In this document: positions 15,241-22,972 of the stretch, one piece after another
Numbering within the stretch: position 1 is the first letter of the stretch
Layout: every line of letters starts with the position of its first letter
Assembly: GCA_029861085.1 (NCBI GenBank)
Contig: JAOUAE010000003.1
Coordinates: forward strand, 1-25,845
DNA: 25,845 nucleotides
Direction of reading: 5' to 3'
DNA from: Candidatus Nitrosopumilus sp.
GTDB lineage: Archaea; Thermoproteota; Nitrososphaeria; Nitrososphaerales; Nitrosopumilaceae
Translations under genes and position numbers: made by a program
The notes under the pieces: generated by a model
The model's database searches: none
Seen by the model: only the letters and a program-made list of their open reading frames with translations
What the model was told of the DNA's origin: nothing

Positions 15241-16197
15241 ATGCTCGTACAACAATCATCTAAACTCAAAGATGAGATTCTCAGACTCAAGAAAGAAAAA
15301 GATGTGGTAATTTTAGCACATAATTATCAGATCCCTGGCGTACAGGACGTGGCTGATTTTACTGGAGATTCTTTAGGACTTTCAAGACAGGCCTCAAAAG
15401 TTCCACAAAAAACAATTCTGTTTTGTGGTGTTGCCTTTATGGCAGAAACTGCGGCAATTATCAGTCCCCAAAAAAAGGTGTTACTACCTGATTTGGAAGC
15501 TGGCTGTTCATTATCTGATTCGATCACTGTGGATGAATTACGAAATTGGAAAAAACAATATCCTGATGCAATTGCAGTTGGATATGTAAACACTACTGCA
15601 GAAATCAAAGCAGAATTAGATTATTGTTGTACCTCATCAAATGCTGTAAATGTTGTAAAAGCAATTCCTGAAGACAAAGAGATTTTGTTTCTGCCCGACA
15701 TGTTCCTTGGTTCTTATGTCGCAAAAATGACTGGAAGAAAAAACATGCACATATGGGCAGGGGAATGCCATGTCCATGCAGGAATTACTCCTGAAGACGT
15801 AACCAAAAAATTAAATTCTATGAACGATGCTGAGTTTGTTATTCATCCTGAATGTAGTTGTACTACGCCATTGATGTATGATGTTGCAGATGGAAGCTTT
15901 GATGATCAAAAAGTTTCAATCCTTTCAACTGAAGGAATGCTAAACCATGTTAAAGAATCTAACGCAAAGAATTTTGTTGTTGCCACTGAAACTGGAATTC
16001 TATATAAAATGAAAAAAGATAACCCTAACAAAACATTCATTCCAGCTTCTGAGAAAGCTGAATGCCAATATATGAAAATGATTACACTTGAAAAAGTATA
16101 TGATGCGTTGATAAATGAAAAAAATGTTGTAACTGTTCCAAAAGATATTGCTGATAAGGCACGTTTAGCCATAGATAGAATGCTTGCGATTAGCTAA
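15241..16197 (+). CDS. nadA: Quinolinate synthase NadA
   Basis: 318 residues, ATG start. ILAHNYQ (about 24-30), DFTGDSLGLS and FCGVAFMAETA are family signatures. Three Cys at the positions expected for the [4Fe-4S] cluster are C89 (LEAGCSLSD), C176 (GECHVHAG) and C275 (AECQYMKM). HPECSC (C205, C207) is also conserved in the family's third repeat. The protein has the threefold pseudo-symmetric NadA layout and normal length. It condenses iminoaspartate with dihydroxyacetone phosphate to quinolinate. The neighbours nadX and nadC supply the substrate and use the product. Confidence 0.97.
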   Translation: MLVQQSSKLKDEILRLKKEKDVVILAHNYQIPGVQDVADFTGDSLGLSRQASKVPQKTILFCGVAFMAETAAIISPQKKVLLPDLEAGCSLSDSITVDELRNWKKQYPDAIAVGYVNTTAEIKAELDYCCTSSNAVNVVKAIPEDKEILFLPDMFLGSYVAKMTGRKNMHIWAGECHVHAGITPEDVTKKLNSMNDAEFVIHPECSCTTPLMYDVADGSFDDQKVSILSTEGMLNHVKESNAKNFVVATETGILYKMKKDNPNKTFIPASEKAECQYMKMITLEKVYDALINEKNVVTVPKDIADKARLAIDRMLAIS

Positions 16198-16200
16198 ACT

Positions 16201-16605
16201 GTGTGCACTACTTTGGTTGGATTATTCAGTAGAGTTACAAAAGATCCTGCATTAAAAAATAATATTAAAAAATTCAAAGAATTCAAAAAATTACTCAAAG
16301 CAAAAAAATATGATGAAGCACTAAAAGCAGGTACAGAATTACTAAAAACTGTACCAAATCATCATGATGCTTTGTTTATGATGGGCGGGATTTATTATTT
16401 GAAGAATAAATACAAAACTACGATCTTATATCTTGACAAATCCCTTGATATAGGTGCATATGATGTTGATGCATTGCTTTTGAAAGCTTATTCTCATCAA
16501 AAACTAGGTGAAAATAAAAGAGCAATTTCATGCTGTGAAAAAATTTTGGAAGTTGATCCAAAAAATATCTCCGTGGCTGAATTACTAAAACAATTAAACT
16601 CTTAA
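16201..16605 (+). CDS. TPR-repeat protein
   Basis: 134 residues from GTG 16201, three bases after the nadA stop, so co-transcribed with nadA. At least three tetratricopeptide repeats are visible: KAKKYDEALKAGTELLKTVPNHHDAL, then YLKNKYKTTILYLDKSLDIG, then LGENKRAISCCEKILEVDPKN. TPR units make a helical scaffold for protein contacts. No signal peptide was seen; the short N-terminal hydrophobic patch (TLVGLFSRV) is too short for a membrane helix. Its 3' end overlaps the convergent nadC stop by four bases. A link to NAD synthesis is only by position. Confidence 0.85.
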   Translation: MCTTLVGLFSRVTKDPALKNNIKKFKEFKKLLKAKKYDEALKAGTELLKTVPNHHDALFMMGGIYYLKNKYKTTILYLDKSLDIGAYDVDALLLKAYSHQKLGENKRAISCCEKILEVDPKNISVAELLKQLNS

Positions 16606-17420
16606 ATTTCTAAACTCATATCAATTCCTTTAACTGAATTTGTAATGCTACCAACTGAAATTATGTCTACGCCTGTTTGACCATATTTGGATATGTTTTT
16701 TGAATTGATTCCCCCTGATGCTTCAAGCATCACTTTGTTTCGCAGCTTTTGTTTTTTGAGAACTGATATTGTTTTCTTAATTTGAGATGGAGAAAAATTA
16801 TCCAGCATGATTATTGTTGCACCTTCTTTTGCAGCAAGTACTGCATCTGCCGTGCTCTCAACTTCAACTTCAAATTTTTTATATTTTTTCTTCGTTTTTT
16901 TAATCAAAAATGACAATGAATCTCCTACAGCAATATGGTTGTCTTTAATCATTATCATTTCATCCAATCTGAGCCTGTGTTTCTTACCTCCTCCCATTTC
17001 GACTGCTTCTTTGTCAAAATATCTGAGTCCTGGTGCTGTTTTTCTTGTGGCATACAATTTTGTTTTCTTGGGAATTTTTTTTACAAGTTCATTTGTTTGA
17101 GAAGCAATTCCACTCATTCTTGTGAGGAGATTTAGTGCAGTCCTTTCACATGTCAATATATCTCCTGCATCTCCTGTAATGATCATTATTGTTTGGTTTG
17201 GTTTGGTTTTAGATCCGTCTTTTTTTACAATTCTAACCTTGCATTTTTTTAACTTGAAAATCTCCTTTGCATAGTGTACTCCTGCTACGATGGCATTTTC
17301 TCTGGAAATGATTCTAACTGATATTTTTTTCTTAGGCAAAAGTGCACTTGTAATGTCCCCGTTCCCTATATCTTCAGCAAGAAATTGTAACAATTGTTTT
17401 TTTGAATTAAATACCAACAC
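16602..17420 (-). CDS. nadC: Quinolinate phosphoribosyltransferase (nicotinate-nucleotide pyrophosphorylase)
   Basis: 272 residues from GTG 17420. Family signatures are EDIGNGDIT near the N-terminus, LTRMSGIAS, ATRKTAPGLRYFDKEAV with substrate-binding Arg and Lys, GGGKKHRLRLDEMIMIKDNH, and VEVES followed by IIMLDNFSP and LEASGGI of the barrel. The enzyme joins quinolinate and PRPP to nicotinate mononucleotide with loss of CO2. It lies on the opposite strand to nadA and converges with the TPR gene; it is downstream of rpo7 and spt4 by 42 bases and may be part of that transcript. With nadX and nadA it completes the de novo route. Confidence 0.96.
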   Translation of the reverse strand: MLVFNSKKQLLQFLAEDIGNGDITSALLPKKKISVRIISRENAIVAGVHYAKEIFKLKKCKVRIVKKDGSKTKPNQTIMIITGDAGDILTCERTALNLLTRMSGIASQTNELVKKIPKKTKLYATRKTAPGLRYFDKEAVEMGGGKKHRLRLDEMIMIKDNHIAVGDSLSFLIKKTKKKYKKFEVEVESTADAVLAAKEGATIIMLDNFSPSQIKKTISVLKKQKLRNKVMLEASGGINSKNISKYGQTGVDIISVGSITNSVKGIDMSLEI

Positions 17421-17462
17421 TATGTTAAAATTTTAATGTAATTTTAAAGGTTCAGAAATATT

Positions 17463-17651
17463 CTATGTCACTTTGATTGCATACTTGCCTTTTTTTGTAA
17501 TGTTGAGGGTTTTTGAGATTTCTGAATTTGTTGGATCAACTACAAGAACAACTCCGTTCCAATCTGGAGTCAAGTCTGATGACTTACAACTTGGACATAC
17601 TTTGAGAGTTGTTACAAATTTGCATTTTCGACATGCCATTTCTCGTGCCAT
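17463..17651 (-). CDS. spt4: Transcription elongation factor Spt4 (RNA polymerase subunit E'')
   Basis: 62 residues, ATG start. Four Cys in two CxxC knuckles (C7, C10, C19, C22) bind zinc. The rest, with DWNGVVLVVDPTNSEISKTL and a C-terminal KGKYAIKV, is the conserved Spt4 core. Spt4 pairs with Spt5 on RNA polymerase to keep it processive. The gene begins one base after the rpo7 stop, the usual archaeal pairing. Confidence 0.95.
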   Translation of the reverse strand: MAREMACRKCKFVTTLKVCPSCKSSDLTPDWNGVVLVVDPTNSEISKTLNITKKGKYAIKVT

Positions 17652-17652
17652 C

Positions 17653-18249
17653 TTAACTTGCCTCTACTTTAGCTTCTTTTGCTGGTTGATCTGAACCACC
17701 ACCGGCTTTCTTGATTTCTTCTGCAATCCATTCATCTGCACCTAAAAATGGCTGCCTGCATGTAATTCCAATTTTGCCCATCGCGGCAGCTTTTCCTAAT
17801 GAAACAGCAGTGATTCTTGCACGAAGTACAGAACCAACTTTGAGTGTTCTGCCACTTTGATTAGCTAAAATCATTCCAGATTTTACGTCACTCTTAAGAT
17901 AATCGTCCATCACTTGTGACAAGTGAAGTAATGCATCAGTTGGACCAATTCTTACAAATGCTCCAAAGTCTGTAATATCCACAATTTCACCTTGAACGAT
18001 TTCTTGCAGTTTTGGATAAAATGTCAATGCTTCAAATTCAACTTTATGAAATGTTCCGCCATCTCCAGCAATCATTTTTCCCATTTCGTCAACTTTTGCA
18101 TCTAAAATCATGATGATATACCCTAAATCTGCGTTAATCATACTCTCGTATTTTTCCTTGAGGATATTTACTGCAGCCTTTTTGAGTGTGGTTCCAAATA
18201 ATCTTGGAGGAATCCTTACGACATCAACTAGGGTAGATATAGAAAACAA
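17653..18249 (-). CDS. rpoE: RNA polymerase subunit Rpo7 (RpoE')
   Basis: 198 residues from TTG 18249 (LFSISTLVDVVRIPP), which aligns with the usual Rpo7 N-terminus, so the rare start is trusted. The tip domain runs to about residue 80 (RIPPRLFGTTLKKA, ADLGYIIMILDA, GDGGTFHKVEFEAL). An S1 RNA-binding domain follows (GEIVDITDFGAFVRIGPTDALLHLSQV). The Gly-rich and Ala/Lys tail is poorly conserved. Rpo7 with Rpo4 forms the polymerase stalk that grips RNA and aids initiation. The 145-base gap upstream is shared with the divergent Mrp gene. Confidence 0.95.
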   Translation of the reverse strand: MFSISTLVDVVRIPPRLFGTTLKKAAVNILKEKYESMINADLGYIIMILDAKVDEMGKMIAGDGGTFHKVEFEALTFYPKLQEIVQGEIVDITDFGAFVRIGPTDALLHLSQVMDDYLKSDVKSGMILANQSGRTLKVGSVLRARITAVSLGKAAAMGKIGITCRQPFLGADEWIAEEIKKAGGGSDQPAKEAKVEAS

Positions 18250-18363
18250 ATGTACTGTTTTTCTCGAATTTCAATTTATGAATGTTTAGGTGATTTACGC
18301 TTAAATTTTCAAAAATTTTATTGATTTTTTAGATAAATGATATTTTTTGATGTCTGACTTATG

Positions 18364-18371
18364 TTTAAATA
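18364..18371 (+). promoter_or_regulatory. TATA box of the Mrp/NBP35 gene
   Basis: TTTAAATA centred about 27 bases before the ATG at 18395, implying a leaderless transcript. The same gap drives rpo7 in the other direction. Confidence 0.55.
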
Positions 18372-18394
18372 ATGTAAATTGACTTTTTGACGCT

Positions 18395-19507
18395 ATGGTT
18401 GGAATCGATCAAGTTCTTGAAAAACTCAGTACTGTGATTGATCCTGATTTGAAAAAAGATATCGTCTCAATGGGCATGATTAAAAACTTAGAACTAAACG
18501 ATGGTAATCTGAAATTTACTTTAGAGTTAACAACTCCAGCATGCCCTTTCAATGTCGAAATTGAGGAAGATGTTAGAAAAGCGATTGCTGAACTATCTGA
18601 ATTGAAAAATTTTGATATGAATGTAACTGCCAAAGTAATGGAAGGACGTTCCCTTGATGAAGATACTGGAATGGCATCTGTCAAAAATATTATTGGTGTT
18701 GCAAGTGGAAAAGGTGGAGTTGGAAAATCAACTGTTTCTTTGAATTTAGCATTAGCATTATCTAAAGAAGGAGCTAAGGTCGGGTTGCTAGATGCTGATA
18801 TCTACGGTCCTAGTATTCCATTAATGCTTGGGATGAAAGATGGTTCAATGGAAGTTGAGGATAATAAACTTCAACCTGCGGATTCTAATGGTTTGAAAGT
18901 TGTTTCTTTTGGTTTCTTTGCAGACCAATCTAATCAAGCAGCAATTTATCGTGGCCCTATTATTTCTGGAATTCTAAAACAGTTTCTCGTTGATACTAAT
19001 TGGTCTGATTTGGATTATCTAATTGTAGACCTTCCGCCTGGCACTGGTGATATTCCATTAACCCTTGCACAAACAATTCCGATTACTGGAATCCTTGTTG
19101 TTACGACTCCTCAAGATGTAGCAAGTCATGTTGCGGTTAAAGCAGTTTCCATGTTTGAAAAACTAAATGTTCCAATTATTGGTGTTGTTGAAAATATGAG
19201 TCATTTTATTTGTCCAAACTGTAATGATAAACATTACATCTTTGGTGAAGGTGGTGCAAAGAAAATTAGTGAACAATTTAACATGCCCTTCTTAGGTGAA
19301 ATCCCATTAAACGCCGGAATCATGGCAGGTTCTGATTTGGGTAAGCCAATTATGATAACAAACCCTGATTCTCCAAGCGCAATAGCTTTTAGAAAAAGTG
19401 CAAAAAATATTGCAGCACAATGTAGTATTCTTGCAGCAAAACTACAAGAAGAAATGGCATCTGAAAGCACTAATGAAGAACCCGCACCTGAGACAAGTGC
19501 TAGCTAG
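18395..19507 (+). CDS. mrp: Mrp/NBP35-type Fe-S cluster carrier ATPase with MIP18-like N-domain
   Basis: 370 residues, ATG start. Residues 1-90 form an MIP18/DUF59 domain (DPDLKKDIVSMGMI, TLELTTPACPFNVEIEEDV). The deviant Walker A is GKGGVGKST (105-113), followed by LLDADIYGPSIP and DYLIVDLPPGTGD. C273 and C276 (CPNC) form the shared Fe-S site at the dimer interface. The protein passes [4Fe-4S] clusters to target enzymes, possibly including NadA nearby (inference). The Glu/Ser/Thr-rich tail is variable. The next gene starts 11 bases later, so the two share a transcript. Confidence 0.95.
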   Translation: MVGIDQVLEKLSTVIDPDLKKDIVSMGMIKNLELNDGNLKFTLELTTPACPFNVEIEEDVRKAIAELSELKNFDMNVTAKVMEGRSLDEDTGMASVKNIIGVASGKGGVGKSTVSLNLALALSKEGAKVGLLDADIYGPSIPLMLGMKDGSMEVEDNKLQPADSNGLKVVSFGFFADQSNQAAIYRGPIISGILKQFLVDTNWSDLDYLIVDLPPGTGDIPLTLAQTIPITGILVVTTPQDVASHVAVKAVSMFEKLNVPIIGVVENMSHFICPNCNDKHYIFGEGGAKKISEQFNMPFLGEIPLNAGIMAGSDLGKPIMITNPDSPSAIAFRKSAKNIAAQCSILAAKLQEEMASESTNEEPAPETSAS

Positions 19508-19518
19508 TCCGGATTCCT

Positions 19519-20013
19519 GTGAAATTACCTGATTCTCTAAGGGAGCAATTGAAAATTCCTTTGGGGATACTTTTGCCTGAAAGTCAAGCTGATAAAACCA
19601 ATATCCAAAAACACATTTCAGAAAATTCGTATGTAATTTCTGTTGGTGATAGAACCACAGAAAAGATGATAGATTTTGGTTTAATCCCGTCCCTGCAAAT
19701 TATCGATGGTCAGGAAAAAAGAGAGAAAAGAAAACCGCCAAAATTAGAAGATACCGCTGAATTGATTGTTGAAAATCCTGCGGCAGAAATCACTTCTCAA
19801 AGTATATCTGTAATAAGAAAGGCGTTCGCATTACAACCTCCGGTGAGGCTTTTTGTTATTGGCGAGGAGGATCTTTTAGTACTTCCAGTATGTGTTTATG
19901 CGCCTGAAAATGCTGTTGTTTTGTATGGTCAACCAAATGAAGGGCTTGTAATAGTGAAAATTACTTCCGAAATTAGAAATAAAGCACAAACATTTCTTGA
20001 TTTAATGGAATAA
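19519..20013 (+). CDS. GTP-dependent dephospho-CoA kinase (DUF359 family)
   Basis: 164 residues from GTG 19519. The DUF359 pattern is clear: VISVGDRTTEKMIDFGLIPSL near residue 45, IIDGQEKREKR, VENPAAEIT, and near the end GEEDLLVLPVCVYAP with VLYGQPNEGLVIVKI. The archaeal family member TK1697 was shown to make CoA from dephospho-CoA with GTP, so this is the last step of CoA synthesis. The archaeal enzyme is unrelated to bacterial CoaE. The length is normal. It follows the Fe-S carrier by 11 bases, and a C/D box RNA begins three bases after its stop. Confidence 0.9.
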   Translation: MKLPDSLREQLKIPLGILLPESQADKTNIQKHISENSYVISVGDRTTEKMIDFGLIPSLQIIDGQEKREKRKPPKLEDTAELIVENPAAEITSQSISVIRKAFALQPPVRLFVIGEEDLLVLPVCVYAPENAVVLYGQPNEGLVIVKITSEIRNKAQTFLDLME

Positions 20014-20015
20014 TT

Positions 20016-20075
20016 GGGGTATGATGAGACGGTGGCTGTATGATTTGTGATTACTCTACTAAACCTTCTGACCCT
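20016..20075 (+). ncRNA. C/D box guide sRNA (2'-O-methylation guide)
   Basis: Box C ATGATGA (20021-20027) and box D CTGA (20068-20071) are 40 bases apart. GGGG (20016-20019) pairs with CCCT (20072-20075) directly next to box D, leaving exactly a three-base bulge before the G-A pairs, as in the C/D kink-turn. Inside, D' ATGA (20040-20043), a three-base loop TTT, and C' GTGATTA (20047-20053) form a K-loop; the A of D' and T of C' pair in place of the usual C-G. The C to D' guide is 12 bases (GACGGTGGCTGT), the standard archaeal spacing; the C' to D guide is 14 bases (CTCTACTAAACCTT). It would guide methylation of rRNA or tRNA with fibrillarin, Nop5 and L7Ae. It lies right after the dephospho-CoA kinase stop and may be cut from that transcript. 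Targets are not identified. Confidence 0.75.
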
Positions 20076-20291
20076 GTTAATTCATAAATTTAAAGAAACG
20101 CCACTTTTCACCTCTATTGATATTTCAAAATTAATAAAATTCAAAAGTAACGAATTGATTAAAATGTATTTTTTATTTTCAATCTTGGCATCTATACAAA
20201 CAGAATACTTGATTGGTGTCAACTACGTTTAGTTGTGAATATACAAAATACTGACATTTTAGGATAAACATCATTTTTTTTAAGAATATCT

Positions 20292-20669
20292 GTGAAGCTA
20301 GATCCTGAACTTACACTGCAGATTTTAGAAAAAGTCGGAGTGTATTCTAATAGGTTTTCCATTTCAGAGCCACAAATGCTACTCACCACAAAAGAAGTTT
20401 TGGACATGCCTCGTGAAATGACTGAGGGGAGAAGAACTTCTGCATACAAGTATTATGGTGTATCCTATCTTCAACATAACCTAGTTTTTATCAATGTAAG
20501 AAAAATCCCTGATGAGAAAACTCTGGAAAATACTATAGTTCACGAATTGATTCATATGAGATTTCCATATCTTGCACATGGAAAAAGATTCAACAAATTG
20601 GTTAGGCAAGGACTAAAGGGAAAATCCTTTCTACCCTATAAAAAAAGAAGTAAAACCCCCACAATTTGA
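20292..20669 (+). CDS. SprT-like zinc metalloprotein
   Basis: 125 residues from GTG 20292. VHELIHMRF gives H84, E85 and H88, followed by H96 in LAHGKRFNKLV. HExxH plus a later HGxxF motif is the SprT/WLM-type zinc site. In that class the metal protease acts on DNA-protein crosslinks or other chromatin proteins; substrate here is unknown. The N-terminal half (residues 1-70) has no recognised domain. There is no zinc ribbon or signal peptide, and the tail is Lys-rich (KGKSFLPYKKRSK), which could contact nucleic acid. The 216 bases between the sRNA and this gene hold nothing else recognised. Confidence 0.75.
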   Translation: MKLDPELTLQILEKVGVYSNRFSISEPQMLLTTKEVLDMPREMTEGRRTSAYKYYGVSYLQHNLVFINVRKIPDEKTLENTIVHELIHMRFPYLAHGKRFNKLVRQGLKGKSFLPYKKRSKTPTI

Positions 20670-20749
20670 TTCATTTCTTATATTGTTATATCTGCAATGT
20701 ATTTTATATTATTTTAAAAAATTTGTCTGTTTATTGCAATTATTACTAT

Positions 20750-20935
20750 CTAATCTTCTTCTACAATTAATGTCATATCTAGTTCGTCAATTTGAGCTTG
20801 AATCGCTTTTTTCAAAGTCACATTGTGGGTATCACAAAATTTAAAATAATTATCAGCTGTTTGAAAACATCCACAAATCCATTCTGTTTTCTTGTCTCCT
20901 TCAACTGTCCACTTTGAATATTTGTGTTCAGACAT
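20750..20935 (-). CDS. Small Cys-containing protein of unknown function
   Basis: 61 residues, ATG start. The sequence has WICGCF (CxC) and FKFCDTHNV (a Cys then a His three residues on), which could bind a metal. A helical acidic tail follows (KKAIQAQIDELDM). No signal peptide. It sits 57 bases downstream of the DUF2024 gene on the same strand, so a shared transcript is possible. Family unknown. Confidence 0.65.
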   Translation of the reverse strand: MSEHKYSKWTVEGDKKTEWICGCFQTADNYFKFCDTHNVTLKKAIQAQIDELDMTLIVEED

Positions 20936-20992
20936 GCTAACCCCACATTGATTAATCTAAAAAATATTTTCTTTAAGAAAAAGGAAAAATGT

Positions 20993-21250
20993 TTAAGGAC
21001 AGCCTTCCATTTTCTGGATGAAGTAGCCGTTTTCCTTAATTGCCTGTTCAACAGGCTCTGGTGCTCCTTGTGAGTGACAGAATGTACATTCATTTGTAGT
21101 CATTTCTGCTTGTTCCTCACCGATTGATTTTAACCACTCTTTGCCATATACGAGGGCTTTATCGTGATCTTTTTCACCAGTAATTACATCAAAGTGCATG
21201 GTATGGCCATCTGCTGCTTTGACATAAGTGTCGTATACGTGAATTTCCAT
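20993..21250 (-). CDS. DUF2024 family protein
   Basis: 85 residues, ATG start. The family pattern is evident: N-terminal VYDTYVKAADGHTMHFDVIT, an alpha segment ending in YGKEWLKSIG, the CTFCHSQGAPE knuckle, and the C-terminal ENGYFIQKMEGCP. Three Cys and one His in CxxCH and the final C may bind a metal. The family is widespread in bacteria and some archaea and its role is unknown. The 5' flank has TTAAATAT on the minus strand about 27 bases before the ATG, suggesting a leaderless transcript. Confidence 0.88.
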   Translation of the reverse strand: MEIHVYDTYVKAADGHTMHFDVITGEKDHDKALVYGKEWLKSIGEEQAEMTTNECTFCHSQGAPEPVEQAIKENGYFIQKMEGCP

Positions 21251-21572
21251 AAATGTAATTAAAAAAAGGGATATTTAATTCAAAACCATTAGTCAAACGA
21301 GGAATATTTACTTTAACTTGATTAAGCAAGATGTTACAAAAGTCTACTTTTATCTGAAAATGCAATCAAGAATAAAGAAACTCTCAAGCGTCACAAGTAT
21401 AATTTAGCATTTTTTAAAATTTCACGATTAACATTTTGTCATAATCTGTATGGTAAACATACGAAAATTATCGTTCTTAATCTTGATGTTTGAAATTTTT
21501 TTGTGCCGCGGGTGAAATTCCTGCATCTATTGTTAGGTATGGATAATTGACAAGACAGATTTGTGTGCGAAG

Positions 21573-21582
21573 TCTTTTATTC
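21573..21582 (+). promoter_or_regulatory. TATA box of the PEFG cupredoxin gene; 353-base intergenic region 21251-21603
   Basis: TCTTTTATTC is centred 26 bases before the ATG at 21604. The rest of the gap, up to the divergent DUF2024 start, holds no gene that I can support. Confidence 0.5.
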
Positions 21583-21603
21583 TTATTCTGAATCAAATTT
21601 GTA

Positions 21604-22470
21604 ATGAATGATACACAGAAACTAGTGTTGACTTCTATGATTCTAACTGGAATCATTATGACTGCAATGCCGTTTGCTTCTGCAGAACAGGTATCAGTTA
21701 GTGTTCCACAAGGAACTTCTGTACCTGGGTGTGAGGAAACAAACGAATGTTTTCTTCCATACATGGTAACAATTCATCCTGGTGATGAGGTTGTGTGGAG
21801 CAACGATGATACTGCAGCACATACTGTAACAAGTGGAACTGCTGCTGTTGGTGCCGATGGACTCTTTGATAGTAGTTTGTTTATGGCAGGGGCAACATTC
21901 TCACACACATTTGACACACTTGGAGAATATGATTACTATTGTATGGTTCATCCCTGGATGCTAGGAAAAGTCTTTGTAACTGTGGGTGGCGATATCAAAA
22001 AAGATTTGGGCACAATGACAATGGGCTCAACTGCTGAATCAAATACCAAAGTCGATAATCTCGTTGCAAATATTGTGTCTAGTGATGGATTCGCAAATGA
22101 GGCGATGACCATAGATGTCACAATTACAGACTTGAAAGATAATCCTGCAGAGCATATTACCTATAATATACAGGCAATACATGGAACAATTGTATTACTA
22201 AATGAAGAAGGACATATGCATGAAGGCACAATAACTAACACTCACACAACAAGTGCTTTGACCATTGACGCATCTGATGATGATCCTGTTACAATTACTG
22301 TTAATGCAGTTGGATTTGGACATGGTGAACAATATCAAGAAGTATTTGGTGAAATTGCAACAACACAAGTGGTACCAGAATTTGGAACCATTGCAATGAT
22401 GATTTTGGCAATATCTGTTATCAGCATTATTGCTGTATCTACAAAATCACGAATAATGCCAAGGCTGTAA
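21604..22470 (+). CDS. Secreted cupredoxin (plastocyanin-like) protein with PEFG-CTERM sorting signal
   Basis: 288 residues, ATG start, leaderless. Residues 1-27 form a signal peptide (cut after FASA). The blue-copper domain (about 30-125) has ligands H72, C112, H115 and M118 (YYCMVHPWM), and an extra Cys pair C43/C49 (PGCEETNECFLPY). Residues about 150-250 are the accessory beta domain also found in the Kazal/cupredoxin protein, here after rather than before the copper domain. The C-terminus PEFGTIAMMILAISVISIIAV then Arg is a PEFG-type signal, cut and anchored by an archaeosortase. It is a membrane-attached electron carrier on the cell surface. Redox partners are unknown. Confidence 0.92.
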   Translation: MNDTQKLVLTSMILTGIIMTAMPFASAEQVSVSVPQGTSVPGCEETNECFLPYMVTIHPGDEVVWSNDDTAAHTVTSGTAAVGADGLFDSSLFMAGATFSHTFDTLGEYDYYCMVHPWMLGKVFVTVGGDIKKDLGTMTMGSTAESNTKVDNLVANIVSSDGFANEAMTIDVTITDLKDNPAEHITYNIQAIHGTIVLLNEEGHMHEGTITNTHTTSALTIDASDDDPVTITVNAVGFGHGEQYQEVFGEIATTQVVPEFGTIAMMILAISVISIIAVSTKSRIMPRL

Positions 22471-22480
22471 ATCTCTACTG

Positions 22481-22498
22481 TTTTCTTTTTATTTTTTT
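22481..22498 (+). terminator. T-runs after the PEFG cupredoxin gene
   Basis: T-runs of four, five and seven bases follow the stop within 28 bases, fitting archaeal termination. Confidence 0.5.
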
Positions 22499-22653
22499 AA
22501 ATATTGTAACACCCGATTTGGACCGATTCTGGCATTTTTGTCTGAATGATTTTCTGCTGGAATTCTAAACAGTGCCAGTGGATTTGCTTGTAACGGCGGT
22601 CTGCTTTTTTGTCCATGGGCACCTTTAATATCCGTAAGTTTACTATTCAACAA
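22489..22653 (-). pseudogene. Possible gene remnant or short gene, 54 codons from TTG
   Basis: The minus frame reads from TTG 22653 LLNSKLTDIKGAHGQKSRPP, continues with ALFRIPAENHSDKNARIGPN and ends RVLQYLKK. It stays open about 60 codons further upstream but contains no ATG, GTG or TTG there. Codon use (AGA, GCA, CCA, AAT, GAA) resembles real genes of this genome. This suggests either a short protein or the 3' end of a gene whose start has been lost. The overlapping 39-codon ATG frame (22497-22616) has more C-ending codons and is less convincing. No similarity was recognised. The rest of 22492-22985 is non-coding apart from the palindrome and TATA boxes. Confidence 0.3.
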
Positions 22654-22900
22654 TGGAAATTTAATTCCCTTTTTACTTGCTATCCTGTAATTGTTGGATC
22701 TTTTATAATGCTTGTAGGTGTTAAAATTAATCCTGAAACGTGTGATGTTGACATGGTGAAATCTTAATTCACAATAATATGGATTTGAGATATTTTTTAC
22801 ATGTAAATTTACGAGGCATCCAGAAAAATTTCAAATTCACAAAAATAAATTAAATTTACATTTGTAATTCTTAGTTGCGGATCTTTTGAGGCAAAGTTTA

Positions 22901-22914
22901 TGATCTTAAGATCA
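22901..22914. promoter_or_regulatory. 14-bp perfect palindrome upstream of the cyclophilin-like gene
   Basis: TGATCTTAAGATCA is fully self-complementary and lies 59 bases before the TATA box at 22973. It has the size and symmetry of a homodimeric regulator's operator. The regulator is unknown. Confidence 0.4.
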
Positions 22915-22972
22915 AAACATGATTTTAGGATTTGAATTTTGGGTATAAAATAAAGTTTGAATCTGAAATCAT

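Noticed and set aside
20047..20232. 61-codon ORF on the plus strand from GTG
   Set aside because: It begins inside the C/D box RNA and its composition (Leu/Ile/Lys-rich, no motif) is that of random AT-rich DNA.
22497..22616. 39-codon minus-strand ORF starting MDKKADRRYKQ
   Set aside because: Looks protein-like but its codons end in C more often than in real genes here; the overlapping frame 22489-22653 has the normal codon pattern.
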